From positions 1 through 6,428 of the forward strand of contig CAJGEA010000108.1 in assembly GCA_904502015.1 (NCBI GenBank): DNA of 6,428 nucleotides, in the 5' to 3' direction. This stretch comes from an uncultured Clostridia bacterium (GTDB taxonomy: Bacteria; Bacillota; Clostridia; Oscillospirales; CAG-272). A program made the position numbers and the translations under genes. Numbering within the stretch: position 1 is the first letter of the stretch; each line of letters begins with the position of its first letter. The notes below the pieces were generated by a model, which ran no database searches, had not been told where the DNA came from, and saw nothing but the letters and a program-made list of their open reading frames with translations. Below are positions 1 to 6,000 of this stretch, piece by piece.

Positions 1-6
1 AAATTG

Positions 7-14
7 TAAGAGGT
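7..14 (+). promoter_or_regulatory. Ribosome binding site of tsf
   Basis: The purine-rich TAAGAGGT ends eight bases before the ATG at 23 and contains the SD-like core AGAGG. It supports that ATG as the true start, in agreement with the family N-terminus. No promoter is visible in the 22 upstream bases. In many bacteria tsf is co-transcribed with rpsB just upstream, but that gene lies outside the window. Confidence 0.7.
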
Positions 15-22
15 ATAAAAAC

Positions 23-337
23 ATGGCTGCTATTAGTGCAAAGGACGTTGCCGAGCTGCGTAAGCAGACCGGTATCGGTATGATGGAGTGCAAGAAGGCA
101 CTCGTAGAGGCAGACGGTGATTTCGAGGCCGCTGTCAAGATCCTTCGTGAGAAGGGTGAGCTGAAGGCTCAGTCCAAGATCGAGAGCCGCATCGCCGCTG
201 ACGGTGTCGTTGACATCATGAGCGAGAACGGCGTTACCGCAATGATCGAGGTCAACTCCGAGACCGACTTCGTGGCAAAGAACGAGTCCTTCAAGGAGTT
301 CGTTAAGAACCTCCTCATGACCATCGTTGCCAACTAG
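23..337 (+). CDS. tsf: Elongation factor Ts, N-terminal part, ending at an in-frame amber codon
   Basis: EF-Ts is the cytoplasmic guanine-nucleotide exchange factor that releases GDP from EF-Tu during translation elongation. These 104 residues hold the UBA-like N-terminal helical domain (about 1-55, with the hallmark TGIGMMECKKAL at 16-27) and the start of the core domain. The TDFVAKN signature is at 81-87; by homology to E. coli EF-Ts, its Asp-Phe pair disturbs the Mg/GDP site of EF-Tu. The frame then meets TAG at 335-337, although family members read straight on here (B. subtilis has Thr between Asn and Pro). Homology resumes in the same frame immediately afterwards. A lone 104-residue product would keep the exchange residues but lack most of the EF-Tu-binding core. 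The identity is near certain; whether this is a real truncated protein, readthrough or a sequence error is open. Confidence 0.93.
   Translation: MAAISAKDVAELRKQTGIGMMECKKALVEADGDFEAAVKILREKGELKAQSKIESRIAADGVVDIMSENGVTAMIEVNSETDFVAKNESFKEFVKNLLMTIVAN
335..337 (+). other. In-frame TAG codon interrupting tsf (codon 105 of an otherwise intact frame)
   Basis: The codons around it read AAC-TAG-CCC, and both sides align to EF-Ts without any frame shift. With the TAG read as an amino acid, the gene spans 23-949 and gives 308 residues, the normal length for clostridial EF-Ts. One base change from AAG (Lys) or CAG (Gln) explains it. TAG also appears to end the flippase gene in this window (3025-3027, minus strand), so a genome-wide reassignment of TAG is not favoured. 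The candidates are a sequencing or assembly error, a real nonsense mutation with suppression or a second tsf copy, or split translation. Confidence 0.9.
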
Positions 338-358
338 CCCGCTTCCGTTGAGGAGTTG

Positions 359-949
359 ATGGCTGGTCAGTACTTCGACGGTACTTGCACCGTTGAGGAG
401 AAGCTGAAGGAAGAGATCTTCAAGATCGGTGAGAAGCTGAGCATCCGCCGCTTCGTTATTGCCGAGGGTCTGACCAGCACCTACATCCACGGCGCAGGCT
501 CCATCGGTGTTATCGCTTGCTTCGAGTCTGACGTTGCTGATAAGGACGGCTTCGCTGAGTTCGCAAAGAACATCGCTCTGCAGATCGGCGCATACCCCAC
601 TCCTTACCTCAACCGTGAGCAGGTTCCCGCATCGGTTATCGAGTCCGAGCGCGAGATCATCAAGACTCAGCTCGCTAACGATCCCAAGATGGCCGGCAAG
701 CCCGAGAAGGTTCTGGACGGTATCATCACCGGTAAGCTCGGTAAGTTCTACGAGGCAAACTGCCTGGTTGACATGGGCTACGTTAAGGAGGACGACCTGA
801 CCGTTGCTCAGTACGTCGCTAAGACGGCTAAGGAGCTTGGCGGCAGCATCGCCATCACCGGCTTCTTCCGCTTTGAGAAGGGCGAGGGCATCCAGAAGCG
901 CGAAGAGGACTTCGCGGCTGAGATCGAGAAGCTCACCAGCGGTAAGTAA
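359..949 (+). CDS. tsf: Elongation factor Ts, C-terminal part, same frame after the amber codon
   Basis: This segment continues EF-Ts from about residue 113 of the full frame to the natural end. It covers the rest of the core domain, including the coiled-coil/dimerisation region, and ends with the typical FRFEKGEGIQKREEDF block before a short Lys-rich tail and TAA. The possible internal starts are TTG at 356 and ATG at 359. GAGGAG at 350-355 precedes them but is only 0 and 3 nt away, which is poor spacing for initiation, and these bases also encode the conserved PASVEE stretch. I therefore regard it as the downstream half of one gene rather than an independently evolved one. Alone it would lack the UBA-like domain and TDFVAKN. 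Codons are those of a highly expressed gene (AAG, GAG, GTT, GCT, ATC), as in the N-terminal half, so there is no sign of relaxed decay. Confidence 0.85.
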   Translation: MAGQYFDGTCTVEEKLKEEIFKIGEKLSIRRFVIAEGLTSTYIHGAGSIGVIACFESDVADKDGFAEFAKNIALQIGAYPTPYLNREQVPASVIESEREIIKTQLANDPKMAGKPEKVLDGIITGKLGKFYEANCLVDMGYVKEDDLTVAQYVAKTAKELGGSIAITGFFRFEKGEGIQKREEDFAAEIEKLTSGK

Positions 950-964
950 TTCGATACGTCTATC

Positions 965-999
965 AAACGGCTATCGCACAAAGTGCGGTAGCCGTTTTT
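965..999 (+). terminator. Rho-independent terminator of tsf
   Basis: The arms 965-979 and 983-997 pair over 15 bp (one G-T) around an AAA loop at 980-982. The T-run 995-999 overlaps the end of the 3' arm. It lies 16 nt after the tsf TAA and is a strong intrinsic terminator by inspection. Confidence 0.92.
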
Positions 1000-1001
1000 G
1001 T

Positions 1002-1033
1002 GCGCAAAACGCGCGCATTTTGCGTTCTTTTTT
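1002..1033 (+). terminator. Second, weaker tandem terminator after tsf
   Basis: CGCAAAA at 1003-1009 pairs with TTTTGCG at 1018-1024 around an 8-nt loop (CGCGCGCA). The T-rich tract 1025-1033 follows. It directly follows the strong terminator and would act as a backup insulating the next promoter. The stem is short and A/T-rich, so its efficiency is uncertain. Confidence 0.55.
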
Positions 1034-1057
1034 GTGCTAAATGTTTGACTTCAACCC

Positions 1058-1086
1058 TTGACAAACAGGGCAAATGCGTGTAAAAT
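1058..1086 (+). promoter_or_regulatory. Sigma-A promoter of the kinase transcription unit
   Basis: A perfect -35 box TTGACA (1058-1063) is followed, after a 17-nt spacer, by TAAAAT (1081-1086, five of six consensus bases). Transcription would start near 1093 and leave a leader of about 35 nt. It sits between the tandem tsf terminators and the kinase gene, so this unit is transcribed independently of tsf. No operator-like palindrome is obvious. Confidence 0.88.
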
Positions 1087-1127
1087 AAATAGGATGATTT
1101 TGATTATTACGAAAGGCGGGGCAGGGA

Positions 1128-2108
1128 ATGAACCACTACTATATCGGTATCGACGGCGGAGGAACCAAAACCGAGGCCGTGCTGATCGACGGCAAGGGAA
1201 CTGTGCTGGCGCGCCGCGTCGCGGGCGCATCCAACCCCAACGACGTGACTCCATCGGTGTCCTGCGACGTGATGGAGAGCCTTGTTCTTGACCTTATAGG
1301 CGAGGCGGGGGTATCACCTTCCTCAGATCGGATTTTCGTGTTCGGCGGTATCGCGGGTGCCCTTAACCATCGGGATTCCCTCGTGCGCGATATGAAATCC
1401 CGCTTGCCCGATATGGCCGCCGTAGATATCGGATCGGACGTGGTCAACCTTCTCTCGGGCACTCTGCCCACGGGGGACGGCGCGTGCATCATTTGCGGTA
1501 CGGGGAGCGCCTGCTTCCTCCGCCGCGGCGACAAGCTCATCCGCATCGGCGGTTGGGGCTACCTGCTGGATAGCGCGGGCAGCGGCTATGACATCGGACG
1601 GCAGGCGTTGGAGGCGGTTCTCCGCGCCCATGACCGCCGAGATCCCGACACCATGCTCACCGACCTGCTCTCAGAGAAGCTCGGTGGTGAGGTGCATACC
1701 AAGCTTTCCGAAATCTACGAAAAGGGCAAGCCCTATATCGCCTCCTGCGCCCCTGCCGTATTTGAGGCGGCCTCAAAGAAGGACGCCACGGCGCAGGCCA
1801 TTCTCATGCGTAACGCAAGCGCGCTCGCCGAGTACGTTGAGGCGGCGTGGCTGTGGCTATGCGAGGGCAGGGACGTGACGCCCACCTCCATTCCCGTCGT
1901 CATGGGCGGCGGCATCAGCCAGCACGAAGCGCCTATGTGGAGCGACCTCGTGGCCTCTATGGTGGATGAGGATGTGCCTGCCCGGGTGCAAACCACCGAA
2001 ACCCCTATGGTATGGGGCGCGATCGTGGAGGCCGTCAAGCTGGATGCCTCCTGCGCCGCCGCGGACTTTGACGCTCTGCGCGAGCAGTATCTTGCCACCC
2101 GTCCCTGA
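1128..2108 (+). CDS. BadF/BadG/BcrA-type ATPase, N-acetylglucosamine / N-acetylmuramic acid kinase-like
   Basis: A predicted cytoplasmic amino-sugar kinase of the ASKHA (hexokinase/actin-like) fold, 326 residues, normal for the family. It probably phosphorylates GlcNAc and/or MurNAc with ATP, as MurK of Clostridium acetobutylicum does. The phosphate-1 motif DGGGTKT is at 9-15. The GASN sugar-side motif is at 33-36, with Asp104 in SDVVNLL as the likely catalytic base. The phosphate-2 motif GTGS is at 124-127, GGWGYLL at 141-147, GSGYDIGRQAL at 151-161, and the adenosine-site GGG at 260-262. Relatives usually have GDEGSGY where this protein has DSAGSGY (148-154), so two conserved acidic residues are lost and specificity may differ. 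The ATG at 1128 follows purine-rich SD-like sequence (AAAGGCGGGG from 1112). It is the first gene after a strong promoter, and a membrane protein gene follows 48 nt downstream. The family is clear; the exact substrate is inferred. Confidence 0.85.
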   Translation: MNHYYIGIDGGGTKTEAVLIDGKGTVLARRVAGASNPNDVTPSVSCDVMESLVLDLIGEAGVSPSSDRIFVFGGIAGALNHRDSLVRDMKSRLPDMAAVDIGSDVVNLLSGTLPTGDGACIICGTGSACFLRRGDKLIRIGGWGYLLDSAGSGYDIGRQALEAVLRAHDRRDPDTMLTDLLSEKLGGEVHTKLSEIYEKGKPYIASCAPAVFEAASKKDATAQAILMRNASALAEYVEAAWLWLCEGRDVTPTSIPVVMGGGISQHEAPMWSDLVASMVDEDVPARVQTTETPMVWGAIVEAVKLDASCAAADFDALREQYLATRP

Positions 2109-2140
2109 CGGGATACGGCTTACATACCCCCTTGAATAAA

Positions 2141-2147
2141 AGAAAGG
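2141..2147 (+). promoter_or_regulatory. Ribosome binding site of the six-helix membrane protein
   Basis: AGAAAGG is followed by a 9-nt spacer and the ATG at 2157. This SD selects the start and helps show that the plus-strand frame is the real gene rather than the similarly long open frame on the other strand. Confidence 0.7.
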
Positions 2148-2156
2148 TTTTACCCT

Positions 2157-2978
2157 ATGTTTGTTTCTACCCCTGATTCATCTGCGCGCGCCATCCGCGC
2201 CATGTTCCGATATACCCTGCTGGTTGTCGCCTTGGGATTTGGAATCTGCTCCCTCGTGCTGTCCCCCGTGTATCAGATCGCGGAGTCCAACGTCCTCTAT
2301 CGCGAGGAGTGGTGGTGCTACGTGCTGTATTATCTGACGCAGGAGGGCCTTATCGACCTTGCCGTGTTTACGCTGGCGTATCCCGCTACCATATACGCCA
2401 TCTGGGTGGGCGGACTTAAGGGCGCGCGGAGTGTACCCATTCTGTACGCATCCCTGACCGTTGCGAAGTTTGCGGCGAACTTTATGGTTACCTGCATTAC
2501 GTTCGGCAGTGTTCCGTCCTTTTCGGTGTTCCTCGAGGAGGATTTGCCCATCATCGGCTCGTCCCTCTTGCTTGAACTGGCGCAGTTTGGTCTGGTGGTG
2601 CTGTTTATCACCCTGACTCGCCGCGCCTACCGACGGCGCGAGATGCACCTGACGGCCGAGGCTCTTTTGCGCCAGGGCGCAGACGGGCCTGTCAACAACA
2701 CCCCCGTTTTTCCCATTACCCGCCTCGTGTCCTTTCGCAATCCCGTCCAGTGCGCCGCTCTTCTTTCGTCGGTTCTTCTGCTTGTGGGCCGTGTGCTGAT
2801 GCACCTGATTTATCAGATGACTCTGATCGTGTATAACGGCTCGTGGGACGGCCCCACCGTGCTGGCGCTGGATCTTCTGTCCGACGCTGTGCTCTCGGTG
2901 TGTATCTACTTTGTCATGATTCTCCTTTTGGGACAGTTCGACCGCCGCCGTGCCCTTCGGGAGACTACGGATCAGTAA
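2157..2978 (+). CDS. Polytopic membrane protein of unknown function (about six helices)
   Basis: A 273-residue protein that I do not recognise. Hydrophobic segments lie near residues 19-37, 55-83, 93-116, 130-153, 198-225 and 236-259, suggesting six transmembrane helices. A basic loop (RRAYRRREMH, about 155-164) follows helix 4 and a basic tail (DRRRALRE) ends the protein; by the positive-inside rule both should be cytoplasmic. The soluble stretch of about 40 residues between helices 4 and 5 has no motif I can name. There is no clear signal peptide and no ATPase or protease signature. The gene sits 48 nt after the sugar kinase with no terminator between them, so the two are probably co-transcribed, and a bidirectional terminator follows. 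A role in sugar or muropeptide uptake or in envelope maintenance is possible from context, but nothing in the sequence proves it. The gene call rests on the SD, length and membrane-protein composition. Confidence 0.8.
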   Translation: MFVSTPDSSARAIRAMFRYTLLVVALGFGICSLVLSPVYQIAESNVLYREEWWCYVLYYLTQEGLIDLAVFTLAYPATIYAIWVGGLKGARSVPILYASLTVAKFAANFMVTCITFGSVPSFSVFLEEDLPIIGSSLLLELAQFGLVVLFITLTRRAYRRREMHLTAEALLRQGADGPVNNTPVFPITRLVSFRNPVQCAALLSSVLLLVGRVLMHLIYQMTLIVYNGSWDGPTVLALDLLSDAVLSVCIYFVMILLLGQFDRRRALRETTDQ

Positions 2979-2983
2979 ATGAA

Positions 2984-3022
2984 AATAAGGGGTATTGTGC
3001 CCGCGGCACGACACCCCTTATT
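2984..3022. terminator. Bidirectional terminator between convergent genes
   Basis: The arms 2984-3001 and 3005-3022 pair along 18 positions with a single A-C mismatch and one G-T pair, around a three-base CGC loop. It begins six bases after the plus-strand membrane protein stop and ends two bases before the flippase stop. The tail is more T-rich when read on the minus strand (TTATTTTCATTT), so it probably works best for the flippase transcript, but the placement suits both. Confidence 0.8.
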
Positions 3023-3024
3023 CA

Positions 3025-4653
3025 CTATCGAATCATATCGCGCAGCTGCGTCCACTCCTCCCGACCGACTACCCCTGTCAGAATGAGCAGAAGGAGGTAG
3101 AGAGCGGCGCAAGCCGTTATGTGAAGAACCATATCGCGCACTCCGCCGATGGGTAAGTGCCCCCACTCGCTCACCAGCCGGAATAGGCAGGTCGCCCCCA
3201 CTACGCAGGCAAGCGGCCCGAACACCTGCTTCCACAGCCGTATTTTCATGCCGCTGATGGGGAGCATCCGCGCGAGCGACAGGGTGGTGTTCAGCGTTTC
3301 GGTCACGTAAATGGTGACGACGTACCCCCACAGCCCCATCCGTGGGAGCAAAAGCCATACCAGTATCACCGACGACAGCGCATCCGCAATATTGACGTTC
3401 ATGGAATACACCTGCTCACCCATGCCCTTGAGCACGGCATCCACCGAGCTGTCCACGTACATGATGGGTATGAGCGGCGCGAGACAGCGAATATACATCC
3501 CCGCCTCCCGACTGTGGTAGATCGCCTCCCCCAACTCGTAGGCGTAGCAGGACATGATCCCCGCCACCCCAAAGGAAAAGATCAAAGCGGGAGTGACGAT
3601 TTTGTAGGCGATCCGCGCTACCCGTTCTCGGTCTCCCCGCGCACTCGACTCGGCAACCTCGGGCACGAGCAGCCCCGAAAAGGAAGAAATGAACGCCGAG
3701 GGGAACAACACCACGGGGAGCACCATGCTATGAAGTACACCGTAGGAGGCCAGCGCCTCCGCCCAGCTTGCCCCACTTTGCTTTAGCCCGCGCGGGATCA
3801 GCGCGTGTTGCAGAGTAACCAGCCCCGACCGCAGGCAAGCGCTGAGTGTTACGGGTACCGTGATGCCAAGCAACCGCCGTGTCAGATGTTCCTCGGCGGG
3901 CAGTTCGGGCGAATTCTTCCCGCGAACCGAATGCCGCCGTTTGTCGGCAAGATAGGCGAGAACCGTCAGAAGAACACCCGCCACCTCGGAAAGTGCTCCG
4001 CCTAACACCAGCGCGAGGCAGGTCATCTCCACCCCGTCGGGGAGCCAGCGTGTCAGCAGATAAGAGCAAAAGCCGATTCGCAGGAATTGAACGCCGATGT
4101 TCACTGCCGACACCTTTGCCACCCGCCGCACCGCCGTAAAGTACCCTCCGAGGCAGGATGACACAGCCAGCGGCGGCAGAGTCATTGCCAAGGCACGCAG
4201 GGAGAGCACGGTACGCCCGTCCCCCAGCCACACCGTGCCGATCACGGGCGCGCCGAAAAACAGAAGGATCGCCGCCCCGCTACTGCAAATCAGACTGTAA
4301 ACCATGCACCGCGAAAGCACGCGTCGGATCGCTTGACGGCACGCCGCCCCCTCTACCGTTGCCTCCCGATCGGGATTTTGCCCCGCGGGACAGTAGGCCC
4401 CCATCGCCTCGGCCACCAGCCGTGTTGATCCGAGATTGACGCCCGCACACCCCAACGTCAAGGCCAATCCGTACACGCCAAAAAGCAGGGAATACAGCCC
4501 CATGACCTCGCCCCCCGCGCGGTTGGAGAGATACACGTTGAAGGACATGCCCACCGTCCGCATGAACAGATTGACGCCGATGAGCAACAGAGCGTTGCAG
4601 GCAAACCGCCGCGCGGCGGTGCGAGGAGGAGATCTTCGTATGGTTGAGGTCAC
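3025..4653 (-). CDS. SpoVB-like MOP-superfamily flippase (polysaccharide / lipid-linked precursor exporter)
   Basis: A 542-residue multi-pass membrane protein of the polysaccharide-transporter/SpoVB branch of the MOP (MATE/MurJ) superfamily. Such proteins flip lipid-linked glycans across the membrane; SpoVB is linked to spore cortex peptidoglycan synthesis. The basic N-terminus (RRSPPRTAARR) precedes the first helix (about 17-36). The stretch GLYSLLFGVYGLALTLGCAG, then VNLGSTRLVAEA, is typical of helix 2. The segment SYGVLHSMVLPVVLFPSAFI, then SSFSGLLVPEVAE, resembles the mid-protein signature of SpoVB relatives. Further helices run to a short hydrophilic C-terminus. Length fits the family. 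I chose GTG at 4651-4653 because AAAAAAGGAG lies six bases upstream. An open frame reaches back to 4848, but that stretch is not hydrophobic or conserved-looking, has no SD and runs over the divergent NamZ gene. The gene converges on the membrane protein and diverges from NamZ. Its substrate, and whether it is sporulation-specific, cannot be told. Confidence 0.82.
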   Translation of the reverse strand: MTSTIRRSPPRTAARRFACNALLLIGVNLFMRTVGMSFNVYLSNRAGGEVMGLYSLLFGVYGLALTLGCAGVNLGSTRLVAEAMGAYCPAGQNPDREATVEGAACRQAIRRVLSRCMVYSLICSSGAAILLFFGAPVIGTVWLGDGRTVLSLRALAMTLPPLAVSSCLGGYFTAVRRVAKVSAVNIGVQFLRIGFCSYLLTRWLPDGVEMTCLALVLGGALSEVAGVLLTVLAYLADKRRHSVRGKNSPELPAEEHLTRRLLGITVPVTLSACLRSGLVTLQHALIPRGLKQSGASWAEALASYGVLHSMVLPVVLFPSAFISSFSGLLVPEVAESSARGDRERVARIAYKIVTPALIFSFGVAGIMSCYAYELGEAIYHSREAGMYIRCLAPLIPIMYVDSSVDAVLKGMGEQVYSMNVNIADALSSVILVWLLLPRMGLWGYVVTIYVTETLNTTLSLARMLPISGMKIRLWKQVFGPLACVVGATCLFRLVSEWGHLPIGGVRDMVLHITACAALYLLLLILTGVVGREEWTQLRDMIR

Positions 4654-4659
4654 GTTGCG

Positions 4660-4669
4660 CTCCTTTTTT
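4660..4669 (-). promoter_or_regulatory. Strong ribosome binding site that fixes the flippase GTG start
   Basis: Read on the minus strand, AAAAAAGGAG ends six bases before GTG at 4653. Upstream ATGs in the same frame (for example at 4686) have no SD, so this site decides the start and removes 65 residues from the longest open frame. Confidence 0.8.
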
Positions 4670-4687
4670 GGTTCGTTTTTATTCATT

Positions 4688-4696
4688 ACCATATCA
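4688..4696 (-). promoter_or_regulatory. Possible extended -10 promoter element for the flippase gene
   Basis: On the minus strand the sequence reads TGATATGGT, an extended -10 (TG-N-TATGGT, four of six consensus bases) behind a T-rich stretch and without a good -35. It is suitably placed, with a start site near 4681 and 28 nt of leader. The call is weak. The 91-nt gap between the divergent genes must hold start signals for both, but I see no convincing plus-strand promoter. Confidence 0.28.
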
Positions 4697-4730
4697 AAAT
4701 CTATGCAAAAACCGTAAGAAACATACGTAC

Positions 4731-4738
4731 AGAAAGGA
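4731..4738 (+). promoter_or_regulatory. Ribosome binding site of the NamZ-like gene
   Basis: AGAAAGGA lies six bases before the ATG at 4745. It resembles the site before the 2157 membrane protein (AGAAAGG) and supports the chosen start, which leaves no room for a signal peptide. Confidence 0.75.
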
Positions 4739-4744
4739 TATCCT

Positions 4745-5875
4745 ATGAAACATACCGTCCTCTGCGGCATTGACCGCGCAAACGAGCTGAAGTCTCTTAT
4801 CGCGGGCAAAAAGACCGCCCTGCTCACCGCCGCTTCGGGTGTCAACAAACGTGGTGTGCCTACATATTCTGTAATAGCCGAAATGAGTGAGCTTGCCTAT
4901 ATCTTCGCCCCCGAGCACGGACTCAATTCGGCCATGCAGGACGGCAGCTTTGGCGAGAACGATGGTGTCGTTCACCCCGACAGCGGTGCGCGTCTGTTCA
5001 ACCTGACATCCAAGGGGCACCCTCGCCTTGCCGAGCTGGTGGCTGAGGTGGATATCGCCGTCTACGATATTCAGGATGTGGGCGCACGCTTCTATACCTA
5101 CCTTTGCAACCTCACTCAAATGATGCGCGCCTGTGCCGAGGTCGGTACCCCCGTGCTGGTGCTGGATCGTCCCAACCCGCTGGGGGGTGAGATCGTAGAG
5201 GGTCTGATTCTCGACGAGAGCCGCCATTCCTCCTTTATCGGCGAGTACGCCATCCCCACCCGCTACGGCCTTACCATCGGTGAATACGCCCGCTACGTCA
5301 ATGAGGAGAAGGGAATCGGCTGTGATCTTACCGTTCTGGAGTGCGTCGGCTGGAAACGCAGTATGTACTATGACGAAACCGATTTGCTCTGGGTTAATCC
5401 CTCGCCCAACATCCCCTCGGTGGACTCGGCCATCAATTACATCGGCGGATGCGTGTACGAGTCGACCAATCTGTCCGAGGGACGCGGCACCACTCGCCCC
5501 TTCGATTGGCTGGGCGCGCCCTTCGTGGATGCCGACCGCCTGCTCGCCGAGATGAACGCCCTGCGCCTGCCCGGTGTGATCTTCCGCAAGCTCTGCTTTA
5601 CCCCTATGTTCAATAAGCACTCGGGCGCGGTGTGTAACGGCGTGGAGCTGCACATCACCAATCGGGATACGTATCGCCCCTTTGAGACCATGCTGCACAT
5701 GTTCCGCCATTTCAAAACCTACCCCGAGTTTGAGATCAAGCGCGACGGTCTGGCCCTGCGCGTGGGGCAGGATGTGCTGGCAGACGATTTCGATCCCGCC
5801 GAGGTGGCAAAGAAGGCCGAGGAGTGTCTGGCCGCCTACTGTGCAAATGTTAGAAAATATCACCTGTACGACTGA
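4745..5875 (+). CDS. DUF1343 / NamZ-family (GH171) exo-beta-N-acetylmuramidase-like protein
   Basis: A 376-residue member of the family of B. subtilis NamZ (YbbC), which removes MurNAc from the non-reducing end of peptidoglycan fragments. The family blocks occur in order: APEHG at 55-59, DIQDVGARFYTY at 108-119, LDRPNPLGG at 140-148, the EG of VEG at 152-153, GLTIGE at 175-180, WVNPSPNIP at 216-224, and TNLSEGRGTTRPF at 241-253. The conserved acidic residues of these blocks are intact. Length fits the catalytic unit with its C-terminal domain. Unlike secreted NamZ, the N-terminus (MKHTVLCGIDRANELK) is hydrophilic with no signal peptide or lipobox, which suggests a cytoplasmic enzyme acting on imported disaccharides or muropeptides. 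It diverges from the flippase gene, and the sugar kinase nearby could use its MurNAc product. No convincing terminator follows; a small GGCA/TGCC hairpin at 5891-5902 lacks a T-run. Confidence 0.9.
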   Translation: MKHTVLCGIDRANELKSLIAGKKTALLTAASGVNKRGVPTYSVIAEMSELAYIFAPEHGLNSAMQDGSFGENDGVVHPDSGARLFNLTSKGHPRLAELVAEVDIAVYDIQDVGARFYTYLCNLTQMMRACAEVGTPVLVLDRPNPLGGEIVEGLILDESRHSSFIGEYAIPTRYGLTIGEYARYVNEEKGIGCDLTVLECVGWKRSMYYDETDLLWVNPSPNIPSVDSAINYIGGCVYESTNLSEGRGTTRPFDWLGAPFVDADRLLAEMNALRLPGVIFRKLCFTPMFNKHSGAVCNGVELHITNRDTYRPFETMLHMFRHFKTYPEFEIKRDGLALRVGQDVLADDFDPAEVAKKAEECLAAYCANVRKYHLYD

Positions 5876-5920
5876 AAAATTCGTCAATAGGGCAAAATTG
5901 CCGAAAAGCAAAAAAAGCTC

Positions 5921-5949
5921 TTGACAACCAGGCCGACATGCTATATTAT
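5921..5949 (+). promoter_or_regulatory. Sigma-A promoter of the rubredoxin gene
   Basis: A perfect TTGACA (5921-5926), a 17-nt spacer and TATTAT (5944-5949, five of six consensus bases). An overlapping TATATT at 5942 would give a 15-nt spacer and is less likely. Transcription would start near 5956 and give a leader of about 60 nt, so rubredoxin is transcribed independently of the NamZ-like gene. Confidence 0.87.
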
Positions 5950-5962
5950 ATTACGTAGCAAT

Positions 5963-5983
5963 TTCGGCGGGAAACCGCGCGAA
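5963..5983 (+). other. Hairpin with GAAA tetraloop in the rubredoxin 5' leader
   Basis: TTCG at 5963-5966 pairs with CGAA at 5980-5983, and GCGG at 5967-5970 with CCGC at 5975-5978. The loop is GAAA (5971-5974) and G5979 is a single bulge. This gives eight base pairs capped by a stable GNRA-type loop near the 5' end of the predicted transcript. It does not cover the SD at 6001-6006. It could stabilise the mRNA; I see no known riboswitch pattern. Confidence 0.5.
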
Positions 5984-6000
5984 TGATCAATCCCATGCAT

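Noticed and set aside
335..337. Genome-wide reassignment of TAG to an amino acid
   Set aside because: The flippase gene appears to end in TAG (3025-3027, minus strand) right beside its terminator, which fits normal stop use. One interrupted gene is too little evidence for recoding.
1003..1024. The alternating CGCGCG stretch as a special Z-DNA or binding element
   Set aside because: It is only about eight bases long and is explained as the loop of the second tandem terminator hairpin.
2178..3014. A 278-codon minus-strand open frame opposite the six-helix membrane protein
   Set aside because: It runs through the terminator hairpin and has a His/Gln/Arg-rich composition with no domain. The plus-strand frame has an SD and a coherent membrane-protein pattern.
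4654..4848. A 65-residue N-terminal extension of the flippase
   Set aside because: It has no SD at its ATG codons, overlaps the NamZ start on the other strand and is unlike the family N-terminus. GTG at 4653 has an AAAAAAGGAG at ideal spacing.
5891..5902. GGCAAAATTGCC as a terminator for the NamZ-like gene
   Set aside because: Only four base pairs form around a four-base loop and no T-run follows. A-tracts follow instead.
4694..5911. A 405-codon minus-strand open frame, longer than the NamZ-like gene it opposes
   Set aside because: It covers NamZ in antisense. Its protein is low-complexity and rich in His, Gly and Gln, has no recognisable domain and no SD, whereas the plus strand carries all the NamZ motifs in order. 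It is a by-product of GC-rich codon use.
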